This document shows positions 33,471-42,326 of a stretch of 64,000 nucleotides of DNA, one piece after another. The notes beneath the pieces were generated by a model. The model was not told the DNA's origin, ran no database searches, and was given only the letters and a program-made list of their open reading frames with translations. The translations under genes and the position numbers were made by a program. Source of the DNA: Mycobacteriales bacterium (GTDB lineage: Bacteria; Actinomycetota; Actinomycetes; Mycobacteriales; SCTD01). Numbering within the stretch: position 1 is the first letter of the stretch; each line of letters opens with the position of its first letter. The stretch spans positions 173,733-237,732 of the forward strand of contig JAUJOY010000002.1 of the NCBI GenBank assembly GCA_030447385.1, written 5' to 3'.

Positions 33471-36400
33471 ATGAGCCAGGGCAGTGCAGGCGTGCCGGCC
33501 GAGGGCGGCACGCCGGCGGACGGGCCGACGGCACCATCGCTCACGCGCGCCGAGGCGGGCCGGCGGGCTCTGGTCGCGGTGCTCGTCGTCGTGGCCGCTG
33601 CCGGGACCTACGCGGCGGCGGCGGACTACCCCGCGATCCTGGGCGTCGAGCTGGGCGGCAGCGGGCAGAGCTGGCCCGCCGAGGATCTCGGTGCGCTGCG
33701 CTCGGCACTGCTCTGGGACGTCGTGCTGATCCTCGGCTACGCCGGCGGGCTCTACCTGCTCTGCGACCTCGGCCGCCGGATCTTCTGGACCGCCCGGGCA
33801 CGACGGGCGGCCCGGCTCTCCGCCGGCGCCACCGTGCTGGCCGCCGCCGCCGACCTGATCGAGAACGCCCTGCTCTACGCGGCGACCAGCCGCCAGGAGG
33901 CCGACGCGCTCCTGGCGGTCGCCGCCGCGGCCGCCACGCTGAAGTTCTGCCTGCTCGCGGTGGTGGGGATCACCGCAGCGACGGCTCTCGGGGTCACCGC
34001 GCTGCGGGTGCTCGTCACCGGGCGGCCGGCGGCCCTCGCCCGGCGGCGGACAGCCCTCGCGCCGCCCGGGCCGACACCGGAGCCGGGCAAGGACGACGCC
34101 TCGTGCTCGTACTTCGTCTCGACGGTGCCGAGCCCGCCGCTGGACCCGGAGCCGCGGGTTGCGTTCGGGACCGACTTCCCGCCGGGCAGCGAGGACGGGC
34201 GGGACCGCAGGGCATGGGCCTGGTCGGTGCCCGGGATCGGTGCGCAGGAGCTGGCCGGCCGCCGGCCGGACAGCCCCGTGGTCGGCTTCTGCGTCTCGGG
34301 CGGGGGCATCCGCTCGGCGTCGGTCACCCTCGGCGCGCTGCAGGGGTTGCGCGACAGGCTGATGCGGGCGCGCTACCTGACCTCGGTGTCCGGCGGCGGC
34401 TACACCGCCGGCGCCCTCCAGCTCGCGCTGCAGCCGCTGCCGCCGGCCGCTCCGGCGGGCGATCGCAGCACCGCATCGCCCGCGGACGTGCTGCAGGCCG
34501 GTTCGGTCGAGGAGGACCACCTGCGGCGGCACAGCAACTACCTGGCAGACGGACCGGGCGAGTGGCTCACGGCGCTGGCCGTCGTACTCCGCGGGGTCCT
34601 CAGCTCCCTGGCGCTGATGACCTCGGCGGTGGCCGTGGTGGGGCTCCTGCTGGGCTTCGCGTACAGCGCGGTGCCCCTGGTGTCCGGGATGGACGACCTG
34701 GCTCCGCGCGGGGGGACCGGGGTGCCGGCGTTCCCCGACCTGGACCAGGGCGTCCTTTGGGCCCTGGCCGCGCTGACGGCGGTGGCCGTGCTCGCGTACA
34801 TCGTCTCCCTCGGCACCCTGTCGCTGACCGGGGCCTGGTCCGCGCGCGCCACGTCTGTGGCGCGGACGGCCCTCGGCCTCACCGGGCTGGTCGCCCTGTT
34901 CGGGGTCGCGCTGCCGGCGCTGGTGTGGGCCAGTGCCGCCGTGCTCACCATCCCCACCGACAACCCGCTTCCCGCAGCCGGGGTCGGCGGCGCCGGTGTG
35001 GTGCTGTTCAGCTACCTGGGAGCGCTGGCCGGCATGATCTGGCGGCAGCGGGAGGCGATCGGCAAGAAGCTGGGCCGGTTCCGCAACGTCGGCACCGGTG
35101 GCTCCAAGGCCGTGGCGGGTGGCCTGGTCCAACGGCTGCTGGTGCTCGCGGTCCTGGCGCTGCTGGCGATGGCCTACCTGCTCGTGCTGGGGTCGCTGAT
35201 CGCCACCGCGGCGAGCTGGTCGTGGCCGCAGGGCGGGTGGGATCTCGCGGACTGGCAGCCGGTCGGGCTGCTGCTCGGGGCGCTGGCGGTGCTGGCCGTC
35301 GCCGGGGGCCTGGTCGACCAGACCTGGCTGGGCCTGCACCCGTTCTACCGCCGCCGCCTCGCCAGCGCCTTCGCGGTGCGCCGGGTCCTGCGCGCCGACG
35401 GCCGCACGGTCGCCCGGGCCTACGACTACGACCGCGAGCACACGATGCTCAGCACCCACGCCACCCGGCCGGAGCCGACGGAGGACGGTACGGGCTTCCC
35501 GGAGGTCGTCTTCGTCGCGGCGGCCAACCTCAGCGGGCAGGACCGCACGCCGCCCGGACGCCGGGCGGTGGCGTTCACCCTGACCGCCGACTGGATCGGC
35601 GGCCCCGATGTCGGCTACGTGGCCACCTCGCAGATCGAGTCCGTCGTCTCCCCGCACCTGCGGCGCGACCTGACCGTCCAGGCGGCCGTGGCGATCTCCG
35701 GTGCCGCCTTCGCCTCGGCGATGGGGCGGCAGGCCCGTGCCTTCCAGACCCTGTTCGCGCTCACCCACACCCGGCTCGGCACCTGGCTGCCCAACCCCGC
35801 GTTCGTGCGCCGCTGGACCCGGGCCGGGAGCCCGGGCTTCGAGGACGAGTGGAACTCCCCGGGCCTTCCCGGCCGGCGTCGCATCAGCTACCTGCTGCGG
35901 GAGGTGTTCGCGGCGTTCCCGCCCGACGAGCGGCTGCTCTACGTCACCGACGGCGGCCACTACGAGAACCTCGGCCTGGTCGAGCTACTGCGCCGGCGCT
36001 GCACCGAGATCTACTGCATCGACTCGAGCGGTGACACCCCGCCGTTCGCCGGGACGCTGGCCGAGGCGATCACGCTGGCTCGCGAGGAGCTCGGCGTGAC
36101 CATCACGCTCACCCACCCCGAGGTGCTCGTCCCCGGTGGCGGCGCGCCGCTGGACCCGCAGGTGCCGCTGGCGGCGATCAGCGGGCGCCTGTCCCAGCGC
36201 GCGGTCGTCACCGGGAAGATCACCTACCCGGCGGAGAGCGGCCTGCCGGAGGAGGCGCGCACCGGCCGGATCTTTCTCGCGAAGGCGCTGCTGACCCGCG
36301 ACGTGCCGTACGAGCTGCTCAGCTACGCCTGCAAGAACGCCGTCTTCCCGCATGACAGCACCGGCGACCAGTGGTTCGACCACGGGCAGTTCGACGCCTA

Positions 36401-36515
36401 CGTCGCGCTCGGCCGCTTCCTCGCGGCTCAGGTGGAGGCGGTGGCGCCACCGCTGGTCGTGGACGTACGCGAGCCCGCGCCGGCTTCGGCCCCCGGCCAG
36501 CGGGTCGGCGCGTAG
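33471..36515 (+). CDS. large membrane patatin-like phospholipase
   Basis: A 1014-residue protein with a split patatin lipase fold. The oxyanion loop SGGGIRSASVTLGALQG is at about 276 and the nucleophile Ser307 in TSVSGGGYTAG. The catalytic Asp827 is in VTDGGHYENLGLVELLRRR, 520 residues later. Four hydrophobic segments precede the lipase part and about six more (roughly 365-640) lie between Ser and Asp. ATG 33471 is chosen because GGAGGGGG sits 5 nt upstream, stronger than at ATG 33417. The substrate is probably a membrane lipid. Large patatins of this layout exist in other actinobacteria; none near is characterised to my knowledge. Confidence 0.85.
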   Translation: MSQGSAGVPAEGGTPADGPTAPSLTRAEAGRRALVAVLVVVAAAGTYAAAADYPAILGVELGGSGQSWPAEDLGALRSALLWDVVLILGYAGGLYLLCDLGRRIFWTARARRAARLSAGATVLAAAADLIENALLYAATSRQEADALLAVAAAAATLKFCLLAVVGITAATALGVTALRVLVTGRPAALARRRTALAPPGPTPEPGKDDASCSYFVSTVPSPPLDPEPRVAFGTDFPPGSEDGRDRRAWAWSVPGIGAQELAGRRPDSPVVGFCVSGGGIRSASVTLGALQGLRDRLMRARYLTSVSGGGYTAGALQLALQPLPPAAPAGDRSTASPADVLQAGSVEEDHLRRHSNYLADGPGEWLTALAVVLRGVLSSLALMTSAVAVVGLLLGFAYSAVPLVSGMDDLAPRGGTGVPAFPDLDQGVLWALAALTAVAVLAYIVSLGTLSLTGAWSARATSVARTALGLTGLVALFGVALPALVWASAAVLTIPTDNPLPAAGVGGAGVVLFSYLGALAGMIWRQREAIGKKLGRFRNVGTGGSKAVAGGLVQRLLVLAVLALLAMAYLLVLGSLIATAASWSWPQGGWDLADWQPVGLLLGALAVLAVAGGLVDQTWLGLHPFYRRRLASAFAVRRVLRADGRTVARAYDYDREHTMLSTHATRPEPTEDGTGFPEVVFVAAANLSGQDRTPPGRRAVAFTLTADWIGGPDVGYVATSQIESVVSPHLRRDLTVQAAVAISGAAFASAMGRQARAFQTLFALTHTRLGTWLPNPAFVRRWTRAGSPGFEDEWNSPGLPGRRRISYLLREVFAAFPPDERLLYVTDGGHYENLGLVELLRRRCTEIYCIDSSGDTPPFAGTLAEAITLAREELGVTITLTHPEVLVPGGGAPLDPQVPLAAISGRLSQRAVVTGKITYPAESGLPEEARTGRIFLAKALLTRDVPYELLSYACKNAVFPHDSTGDQWFDHGQFDAYVALGRFLAAQVEAVAPPLVVDVREPAPASAPGQRVGA

Positions 36516-36522
36516 CGCGGGC

Positions 36523-36723
36523 TCAGGAGCCGTAGTCCCCGAAGCCGGTCAGGCTGAGCACGGCTGCCGGGCTGATGTGAACCGGCAGGGCCGCCTCGGC
36601 GTCCACCTGGGGGTAGGCCGCGGGAGCGCCGCCGAGGGCGCCGGCGAAGTCCTGGCAGTCCTGGACCAGGTCCAGGATCGAGCTCGGCTCGAGGTCGCCG
36701 GGGACCGAGGAGTACGTCGCCAT
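36523..36723 (-). CDS. small acidic protein of unknown function (66 aa)
   Basis: A 66-residue acidic protein, MATYSSVPGDLEPSSILDLVQDC then QVDAEAALPVHISPAAVLSLTGF. No motif is recognised. It has its own ATG and reads divergently from adenosine kinase across the palindromic operator at 36740-36776, which supports it being real. No clear ribosome-binding site precedes it, though a leaderless start is possible. Confidence 0.5.
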   Translation of the reverse strand: MATYSSVPGDLEPSSILDLVQDCQDFAGALGGAPAAYPQVDAEAALPVHISPAAVLSLTGFGDYGS

Positions 36724-36739
36724 GAGCGAACCGTAAGCA

Positions 36740-36776
36740 GTTACCGGCCGGTACCCAAGGCCTACCGGGCGGTAAC
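36740..36776. promoter_or_regulatory. inverted-repeat operator between adoK and small gene
   Basis: GTTACCGGCCGGTA (36740-36753) and TACCGGGCGGTAAC (36763-36776) are reverse complements at 13 of 14 positions, 9 nt apart. Each half is itself palindromic around TACCG/CGGTA. The downstream half covers the expected -35 region of the adoK promoter (-10 TAGGGT at 36788-36793), so binding should repress it. Half-site centres are 23 bp apart, about two helical turns. The regulator is not known. Confidence 0.6.
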
Positions 36777-36787
36777 AACGCGGCCAC

Positions 36788-36793
36788 TAGGGT
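36788..36793 (+). promoter_or_regulatory. -10 hexamer of a leaderless adoK transcript
   Basis: TAGGGT ends 6 nt before the ATG at 36800. No Shine-Dalgarno sequence lies in the 6-nt gap. Confidence 0.55.
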
Positions 36794-36799
36794 GCGCCG

Positions 36800-37771
36800 A
36801 TGCGCATCGCCGTGGCCGGATCGGTCGCCACTGACCACCTGTTCACCTTCGAGGGGCGCTTCGCCGAGTCGCTGCTGGCCGCCCAGCTGGACGACGTGTC
36901 GCTGTCCTTCCTCGCGAGCGGGCTGCAGGTGCGGCGTGGTGGCACGGGCGCCAACATCGCCTTCGGCATGGGGATGCTCGGCGCGCAGCCGGTGCTGGTC
37001 GCCGCCGTCGGCAAGGACGCGGCGGACTACCTCGCGTGGCTCCAGGGCCACGGCGTCGACACCACCCACGTACGCGTCAGCGCCGACCGGGCGTCGGCGC
37101 GGTTCACCTGCACGACCGACAGGGACTCCGCCCAGATCGCCACCTTCTTCCCGGGCGCGATGACCGAGGCGGCCCGGATCGACCTCGCCGACGCCGGGCC
37201 GGTCGACCTGGTCGTGATCTCGCCCGATGATCCAGAGGCGATGCTGCGCCACTCCGCCGGCTGTCGCGAGCGCGGGGTCCCCTTCGCCGCGGACCCCTCC
37301 CAGCAGCTGTCGTTCCTCGGCCGCGACGCGATCCGGGCACTGGTCGAGGGGGCGACCTACCTGTTCAGCAACTCCTACGAGGCCGGCCTGATCCACGACA
37401 AGACGGGCTGGAGCGCGGCAGACGTCCTCGAGCTGGTGGGGACCCGCCTCACGACCCTGGGTGGCGCCGGCGTGCGCATCTCCCGCAAGGGTCACCCGGA
37501 CCTGCATGTGGGGGCGGTCGAGATCTCGCAGCTGGTCGACCCCACCGGGGCCGGTGACGCCTTCCGGGCCGGCTTCCTCACCGCGACGGGTTGGGGGCTC
37601 GGGCTGGAGCGCGCGGCGCAGGTCGGGACGGTGCTGGGCGCGTACGCCGTCGAGGTCGTCGGGCCGCAGGAGTACTCCTTCCTGCCGGCGGAGTTCCTCG
37701 CCCGCGTCGAGCGAGGCTTCGGGCAGGAGGCGGCCGCGGAGGTGGCCGGCCACCTGGCGCCCGCCGGCTGA
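36800..37771 (+). CDS. adoK: adenosine kinase, PfkB family
   Basis: A 323-residue ribokinase-fold enzyme that phosphorylates adenosine to AMP for purine salvage. It follows the mycobacterial adenosine kinase closely as I recall it: MRIAVAGSVATDHLFTFEGRF, VSLSFLASGLQVRRGGTGANIAFGMGMLG, SARFTCTTDRDSAQIATFFPGAMTEA, FAADPSQQL and the PfkB signature DPTGAGDAFRAGFLT with the catalytic Asp in GAGD. Many genomes label it carbohydrate kinase; the mycobacterial enzyme (Rv2202c) is a proven adenosine kinase, and gene order here agrees. It is preceded by a palindromic operator. Confidence 0.9.
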   Translation: MRIAVAGSVATDHLFTFEGRFAESLLAAQLDDVSLSFLASGLQVRRGGTGANIAFGMGMLGAQPVLVAAVGKDAADYLAWLQGHGVDTTHVRVSADRASARFTCTTDRDSAQIATFFPGAMTEAARIDLADAGPVDLVVISPDDPEAMLRHSAGCRERGVPFAADPSQQLSFLGRDAIRALVEGATYLFSNSYEAGLIHDKTGWSAADVLELVGTRLTTLGGAGVRISRKGHPDLHVGAVEISQLVDPTGAGDAFRAGFLTATGWGLGLERAAQVGTVLGAYAVEVVGPQEYSFLPAEFLARVERGFGQEAAAEVAGHLAPAG

Positions 37772-37826
37772 CAGGCCACACTGGACGGCGCCGGCCGCAC
37801 GAGCCGCCGCGGGGAAGGGGTGGAGC

Positions 37827-39905
37827 GTGGACCTCACCCGACGCTCGTTGCTCCAGGCCGGGGGACTGACGGCAGCCGCTCTCGCGACCGGCCGCCCCGC
37901 CCTGGCGCAGGAGCGCTCCATCGCGCCGATCCTGCTGACGGGAACGGTCTTCGCCACCGGTCAGTACCTCTACCACCCGTTTACGGTCCCGTCGGGGGTC
38001 AGCCGGATCGACGTGTCCATCGCCAAGCAGGGGGAGGCGGCGACCGGGCTCGGGATCTTCGACCCGCGCGGGTCGCACTACGCGACGCTCGATCGCCCCA
38101 ACGGGTTCCGGGGGATCTACGGCGAGGAGCGCTCGGCCTTCTTCGTGGCGACGGACGCCGCCTCCCAGTCCTTTGTCCCCGGTCCGGTGGAGCCGGGGGA
38201 GTGGACGGTCGTCGTGCCGGTCTTCTCGGCGCCCCGGCCCACCCCGTACACGATCACGGTGCAGCTGTCCAGCGGGCCGAGGGGCCGGCCGTTCCGGCTG
38301 GGCCGGGACCTCCTGACGGTGCTGGACGCGCCGGGCTGGTACCGCGGGGACCTGCACGCCCACACCCCGGAGAGCAGCGACGCGTTCTCCAGCCGGACCG
38401 CGCTGACGCCCCGGCAGTGGGCCGACACCTGCCGCCGGATCGGCCTGGACTTCCTCGCGCTGACCGACCACAACGTGGTGAGCCAGAACTTCTCGATCGC
38501 CGACGACGCCGGGCCCGACGTCCTGCTGATGGCCGGGGAGGAGATGACCAACTGGTTCCACGGGCACGCGACCGTCAGCGGCATCGCGCCCGGGGAGTGG
38601 TTCGACTGGCGGCAGCTGCCGGCGCAGCTGCTCACCCCGCAGGCGCTGCGCGACCCGCGTACCGGCACGATCCAGGAGTTCCTGCGCGCGGCCCGGGCCA
38701 GCGGCGCCTACGTCTCGGCGGCGCACCCCCTCGGCGCCACGCTGGCCTGGCGCTTCTTCCCGGACGCCGCCGTGGACCCCGCGGCACGCACCGACGGCGT
38801 CGAGGTGTGGACCGGCCCGTTCCAGCCCGACGACCAGGCGGCGGTGGACGCCTGGGACGCCATGAACCGGGCTGGGCAGCGCCTGGTCGCCAACGGCGGC
38901 AGCGACCTGCACGGCGTCGGGAACACCAACGGGTTCGCCGCCGGCACGCCGACCACCGTGGTGCACGCGGCCGCGCTGTCCAAGCCCGCCGTCGTCGACG
39001 CCCTCCGGGCCGGGCGCAGCTTCATCACCCGCCGCCCGGACGGCGTCGAGGTCTACCTGTCCGGCACGCTTCCCGGCCAGCGCTCGATCCCCGGCGGCAC
39101 GCTGTACGGCCAGCCGGCGGACCTGGTGCAGCTCGAGGTCCTCGTACGCCGGGCCGGGGGCATGCGCCTGGTCGTGCTGCGCGAGGGGGCGCCGGTCTCG
39201 ACGACGGCCCTCGAGGCGGACGAGCAGGTGGTGCCGCTCTCGACGCCCGTGGGCGCCGGTGGCTTCGTGCGGGTGGAGGTTCGCGGCGCGCCCACGTTCC
39301 TGCCGGACACACCGCTCGCGAGCACGCTGGACATGGAGGCGCTGACCAACCCGATCTGGCTCGTGGTGGGCGAGCCGCCTTCCGGGACGGTGCCGGACGG
39401 GACCTCCGCCCCGGCGGCCGCCGGCCCCCGGCGCAGTGCCGAGCGGGCGGCGGCGCTCCCCACCTCCGCGGCTCCGTCGGGCGCGGCCGCGTCGGGAGCG
39501 CGGCGGCCGGCAGGTGCCCCTCGCGCGGGCGGGACCGGCGCCGGGGCACTGGCGGCCACCGGGCCCGGCGCCCTGCTGCCCCTGGCCGGCGCGGGGGCCC
39601 TTCTCGCGGCCGCCGCCATGACCCACTCGGAGTTCCTCCTGCGCGCCCACTCCGGGAGCCATCTCGACGAGGAGGTCACGCTGCAGGGCCAGGTGACGGC
39701 GCTGTCGGCGGAGCTCACGATGCTGTCGCGCTGGGTGGCGGGCTGCTGCTCGCAGGACGCCGAGCTCGCCGTCGGCGTCGTCGGCGCGCTGCCGGACGTC
39801 CGGGTGGGGGACTGGGTCGAGGTGACCGGTCGGGCGGAGGGCTCGCACCTGCGGGTTCGTGGGTGGCGGCGCCTGGACGACGCGCCGCCGCGCCGCGAGG
39901 GATGA
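37827..39905 (+). CDS. exported CehA/McbA-type PHP metallohydrolase with DUF1980-like tail
   Basis: A 692-residue protein. Residues 1-27 form an export signal with RR (LTRRSLLQAGGLTAAALA), possibly Tat. A beta-rich N-terminal domain precedes a PHP phosphoesterase-like core with metal ligands in GDLHAHTPESSD (His177, His179), LTDHNVVS (His215), GEEMTN, SAAHPLG and GGSDLHGVG. About residues 525-575 are Ala/Pro-rich, followed by LAATG (575-579) and a transmembrane helix (about 580-600). The last 90 residues resemble the C-terminal OB-like domain of DUF1980/TIGR03943 proteins (LSRWVAGCCSQDAELAVGVVG, VRVGDWVEVTG). The GTG start has AAGGGG 6 nt upstream. The substrate is unknown. Confidence 0.75.
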   Translation: MDLTRRSLLQAGGLTAAALATGRPALAQERSIAPILLTGTVFATGQYLYHPFTVPSGVSRIDVSIAKQGEAATGLGIFDPRGSHYATLDRPNGFRGIYGEERSAFFVATDAASQSFVPGPVEPGEWTVVVPVFSAPRPTPYTITVQLSSGPRGRPFRLGRDLLTVLDAPGWYRGDLHAHTPESSDAFSSRTALTPRQWADTCRRIGLDFLALTDHNVVSQNFSIADDAGPDVLLMAGEEMTNWFHGHATVSGIAPGEWFDWRQLPAQLLTPQALRDPRTGTIQEFLRAARASGAYVSAAHPLGATLAWRFFPDAAVDPAARTDGVEVWTGPFQPDDQAAVDAWDAMNRAGQRLVANGGSDLHGVGNTNGFAAGTPTTVVHAAALSKPAVVDALRAGRSFITRRPDGVEVYLSGTLPGQRSIPGGTLYGQPADLVQLEVLVRRAGGMRLVVLREGAPVSTTALEADEQVVPLSTPVGAGGFVRVEVRGAPTFLPDTPLASTLDMEALTNPIWLVVGEPPSGTVPDGTSAPAAAGPRRSAERAAALPTSAAPSGAAASGARRPAGAPRAGGTGAGALAATGPGALLPLAGAGALLAAAAMTHSEFLLRAHSGSHLDEEVTLQGQVTALSAELTMLSRWVAGCCSQDAELAVGVVGALPDVRVGDWVEVTGRAEGSHLRVRGWRRLDDAPPRREG

Positions 39906-39929
39906 CGCGGCTGCGCCGCCCGGCGGAGG

Positions 39930-40181
39930 CTACGTCAGACGGCGGATCGAGAAGGTCCCGTCAGGGTTCTCGCCGAGGTAGTCCTGGCTGCGCATCCGGC
40001 ACCAGGCCGGGAAGTCCAGCCGGGCGGCCGGGTCGTCGCTGAGCACCTGCACGACCTCCCCCACGGGCACCCCTGGCAGGGCCCGGGCGAGCTCGATGAC
40101 GGGTACCGGGCAGGGCCGGCCGCGGCAGTCGAGCACCACCGTCGGTGTGGGTGCGTCGCCGGACGCCGGTCGTCCGGTCAC
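39930..40181 (-). CDS. tusA: TusA-family sulfur carrier protein
   Basis: An 83-residue small sulfur carrier. The hallmark is DCRGRPCPVPVIELARAL with Cys24 in the CPxP motif, which would carry a persulfide; Cys19 is an additional Cys. GTG 40181 overlaps the stop of the cysteine desulfurase gene by 4 nt, so the desulfurase most likely loads this carrier. The receiving pathway (tRNA thiolation, molybdenum cofactor or other) is not indicated by the neighbours. Confidence 0.88.
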   Translation of the reverse strand: MTGRPASGDAPTPTVVLDCRGRPCPVPVIELARALPGVPVGEVVQVLSDDPAARLDFPAWCRMRSQDYLGENPDGTFSIRRLT

Positions 40182-41308
40182 AGCCCCACCACGCCCGCAT
40201 CCCGGCGCAGGTCCTCCACCAGGCGCGGCAGCACGCTCAGGAAGCGCTCGACCTCGGCCTCGGTCGTGCCGCGGTGCAGCGACAGGCGGACGTTGCCGTG
40301 GGTGAGCACGCCCATCGCGGCGAGGACGTGGCTCGGCTCGAGCGTGGAGGCGCTGCAGCTCGAGCCGCTGCTCACCGCGAAGCCGGCACCGTCGAGCGCC
40401 CGTACCAGCGACTCGCCGTCGACGTAGAGGCAGGAGAACGTCATCAGGTGGGGGAGCCGGCGCCCGGGGTCCCCGACGACCTCGACGTCCGCGACGACCG
40501 CGGCGATGCGCTCCCGCAGCCGGTCGACCAGCGGACGGAGCCGGCGGTCCTCGGCCTCCGCCTCCGCCGCGGCAGCCTGCAGCCCGACGGCCGCCGACAG
40601 GATCTGCGGGAGCCCGGGCGCCCCCGGCACCCGGCCGCCCTCCCGCTCGTCGGCCGGCAGAGGGGAGCGCCAGCGGGTGCCCGTACGCACCGCCAGCAGC
40701 CCCACCCCCGGTGGCCCGCCCCACTTGTGGGCGCTCGCGGTCAGCGCGGACCACCCGGACGGAACGGGCATCCGCCCGACGGTCTGCGCCGCGTCGACGA
40801 GCAGCGGCACCCCCGCCTCGGCACACCGCGCGGCCACCGCCTCGACCGGCTGGAGCGTCCCCACCTCGTGGCTGGCGCTGATCAGGCAGGCCAGCGCCGT
40901 GTCGCGCCGCAGCGCCGCGGCGAAGGCCGCCTCGTCCACCCGGCCGAGCCGGTCCACCCCGACGGGCGTCGCCTCGACCCCCGCGTGCGCGACGGCGGCG
41001 AGGACGCAGGAGTGCTCGATCGTGGAGTGGACGACGTGCGACCCCGTAACGGCTCGCCCGGCGAGGGCACCCAGCACCCCGAGATGCGCCGCCTGCGTGC
41101 CGGAGGGAGCGAAGGAGACCTCGTCGGGGCGAGCGCCCACGACGCCCGCCACCGCCTCGCGGGCCCCCTCGAGCAGCAGGCGGGCCCGGCGGCCCTGCCC
41201 GTACAGCGTGGCGGGATCGGCCCACCCGTCCTCGACCGCCGCCAGCAGCGCGTTCCGCGCGGCGGGAGACAGGGGAAGGGCGGCTGCCGCGTCCAGGTAG
41301 CCGCTCAT
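40178..41308 (-). CDS. cysteine desulfurase (NifS/IscS class)
   Basis: A 376-residue PLP enzyme that takes sulfur from cysteine as a persulfide. The PLP lysine is Lys195 (SAHKWGGPPGVG), the PLP-Asp is in LLVDAAQTVGRMPV, and the persulfide-forming residue is Cys318 in SSGSSCSASTLEPSHVL, followed by RLSLHRGTTEAEV. The start is ATG 41308. It is co-transcribed and overlaps with tusA, so it is likely a dedicated TusA partner rather than the housekeeping Suf desulfurase. Confidence 0.92.
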   Translation of the reverse strand: MSGYLDAAAALPLSPAARNALLAAVEDGWADPATLYGQGRRARLLLEGAREAVAGVVGARPDEVSFAPSGTQAAHLGVLGALAGRAVTGSHVVHSTIEHSCVLAAVAHAGVEATPVGVDRLGRVDEAAFAAALRRDTALACLISASHEVGTLQPVEAVAARCAEAGVPLLVDAAQTVGRMPVPSGWSALTASAHKWGGPPGVGLLAVRTGTRWRSPLPADEREGGRVPGAPGLPQILSAAVGLQAAAAEAEAEDRRLRPLVDRLRERIAAVVADVEVVGDPGRRLPHLMTFSCLYVDGESLVRALDGAGFAVSSGSSCSASTLEPSHVLAAMGVLTHGNVRLSLHRGTTEAEVERFLSVLPRLVEDLRRDAGVVGL

Positions 41309-41359
41309 GGAGTCGACGCTAGATGCCGCGGGCCGGGTGTCGCCGCGCGAGCCCCGGCA

Positions 41360-41387
41360 GGAACGGCAGAGGCTGCTGAGATAGGGT
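41360..41387 (+). promoter_or_regulatory. candidate ctaC promoter
   Basis: TAGGGT at 41382-41387 is a good -10, with GGAAC at 41360-41364 seventeen nt upstream. The GGAAC resembles an ECF-type -35, but the -10 is of the vegetative type, so sigma assignment is open. Transcription would start near 41394, leaving a leader of about 78 nt before ctaC. Confidence 0.4.
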
Positions 41388-41471
41388 CGAGGCAGCGGTA
41401 TCCGGCCGTTCGGCTGCCCCGACATCGGTCCGGAGTCCGCCCCCGTCCGCCTGGCAGGAAGGCCCGCGAGG

Positions 41472-42326
41472 TTGAGCACCACCTCCTTCCCGGTTCGGCG
41501 TCGCCGCTTCCGGCTCGCGGCCGTGCTGCTCCCGGCGCTGCCGCTCGCCACCGGCTGCACCGGCCGGGAGGCCTACGAGGGCACCTTCGGGATGGGCTTC
41601 CCGAAGCCGGTCACCGAGCAGGCCGAGAACATCTACGAGCTGTGGCTCGGCTCGACCGCCGCGGCCGTGGCCGTGGGCCTGTTCGTGCTCGTCCTGATCA
41701 CCATCCCGGTCGTGAAGTACCGCAAGCAGAGCGACGAGCTGCCGCGGCAGGTCCGCTACAACCTGCCGATCGAGGTGCTCTACACCGCGGTCCCCTTCGT
41801 GATCATCGCGGTGCTCTTCTACTACACGACCGTCAGCCAGAACTTCGTCAACGACGAGCGGGAGGGCGGAGCGGACGTCAACATCGGCGTCGTCGGGTTC
41901 CAGTGGAACTGGACCTTCCGGCACGACGACGCGGGTGTGCAGGTGACCGGTCAGCCGGGCCGGCCCGCGCAGCTCGTGCTGCCGACCGGCAGGCTCATCC
42001 GCTTCACCGAGACCTCGCCGGACGTCATCCACTCCTTCTTCGTCCCGGCGTTCCTGTTCAAGCGCGACGTCGTCCCGGGACGGGCCAACGTCTTCGAGCT
42101 CACGATCAACAAGGAGGGGGAGTACATCGGGCGGTGCGCCGAGTTCTGCGGCGAGAAGCACTCCGCGATGAACTTCTCGGTCAAGGCCGTGTCCCCTCCC
42201 GAGTACGAGAGCTACCTGACCGAGCTGCAGTCGGATCCGGACAGCAGGATCGGTACGGGGGCCGCCGACGGCGCGCTGCGTACCGCCGAGGAAGCCGCTG
42301 AGAACATCTCCGGGAGGCGTGGATGA
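41472..42326 (+). CDS. ctaC: cytochrome c oxidase subunit II
   Basis: Subunit II of the aa3 oxidase, carrying the CuA centre that receives electrons from the bcc complex. The 284-residue protein starts with a lipoprotein signal (lipobox ATGC, lipidated Cys29). Two transmembrane helices follow (about 58-80 and 100-120), then a periplasmic cupredoxin domain with the CuA ligands in DVIHSFFVP and [13 protein letters not shown]. The start is TTG 41472 with GGAAGG and GAGG upstream. The stop overlaps the ctaD ATG by 4 nt. Confidence 0.95.
   Translation: MSTTSFPVRRRRFRLAAVLLPALPLATGCTGREAYEGTFGMGFPKPVTEQAENIYELWLGSTAAAVAVGLFVLVLITIPVVKYRKQSDELPRQVRYNLPIEVLYTAVPFVIIAVLFYYTTVSQNFVNDEREGGADVNIGVVGFQWNWTFRHDDAGVQVTGQPGRPAQLVLPTGRLIRFTETSPDVIHSFFVPAFLFKRDVVPGRANVFELTINKEGEYIGRCAEFCGEKHSAMNFSVKAVSPPEYESYLTELQSDPDSRIGTGAADGALRTAEEAAENISGRRG

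Noticed and set aside
33450..35960. An 836-codon minus-strand open frame antisense to the patatin gene
   Set aside because: Arg/Gly/Gln/Asp-rich composition without domains; it mirrors the third-position GC bias of the real plus-strand gene.
39549..39563. LAATG as a class E sortase sorting signal in the metallohydrolase
   Set aside because: A sorting signal should end within some 30 residues with a basic tail. Here a helix is followed by a folded domain of about 90 residues, so the motif is probably coincidental.
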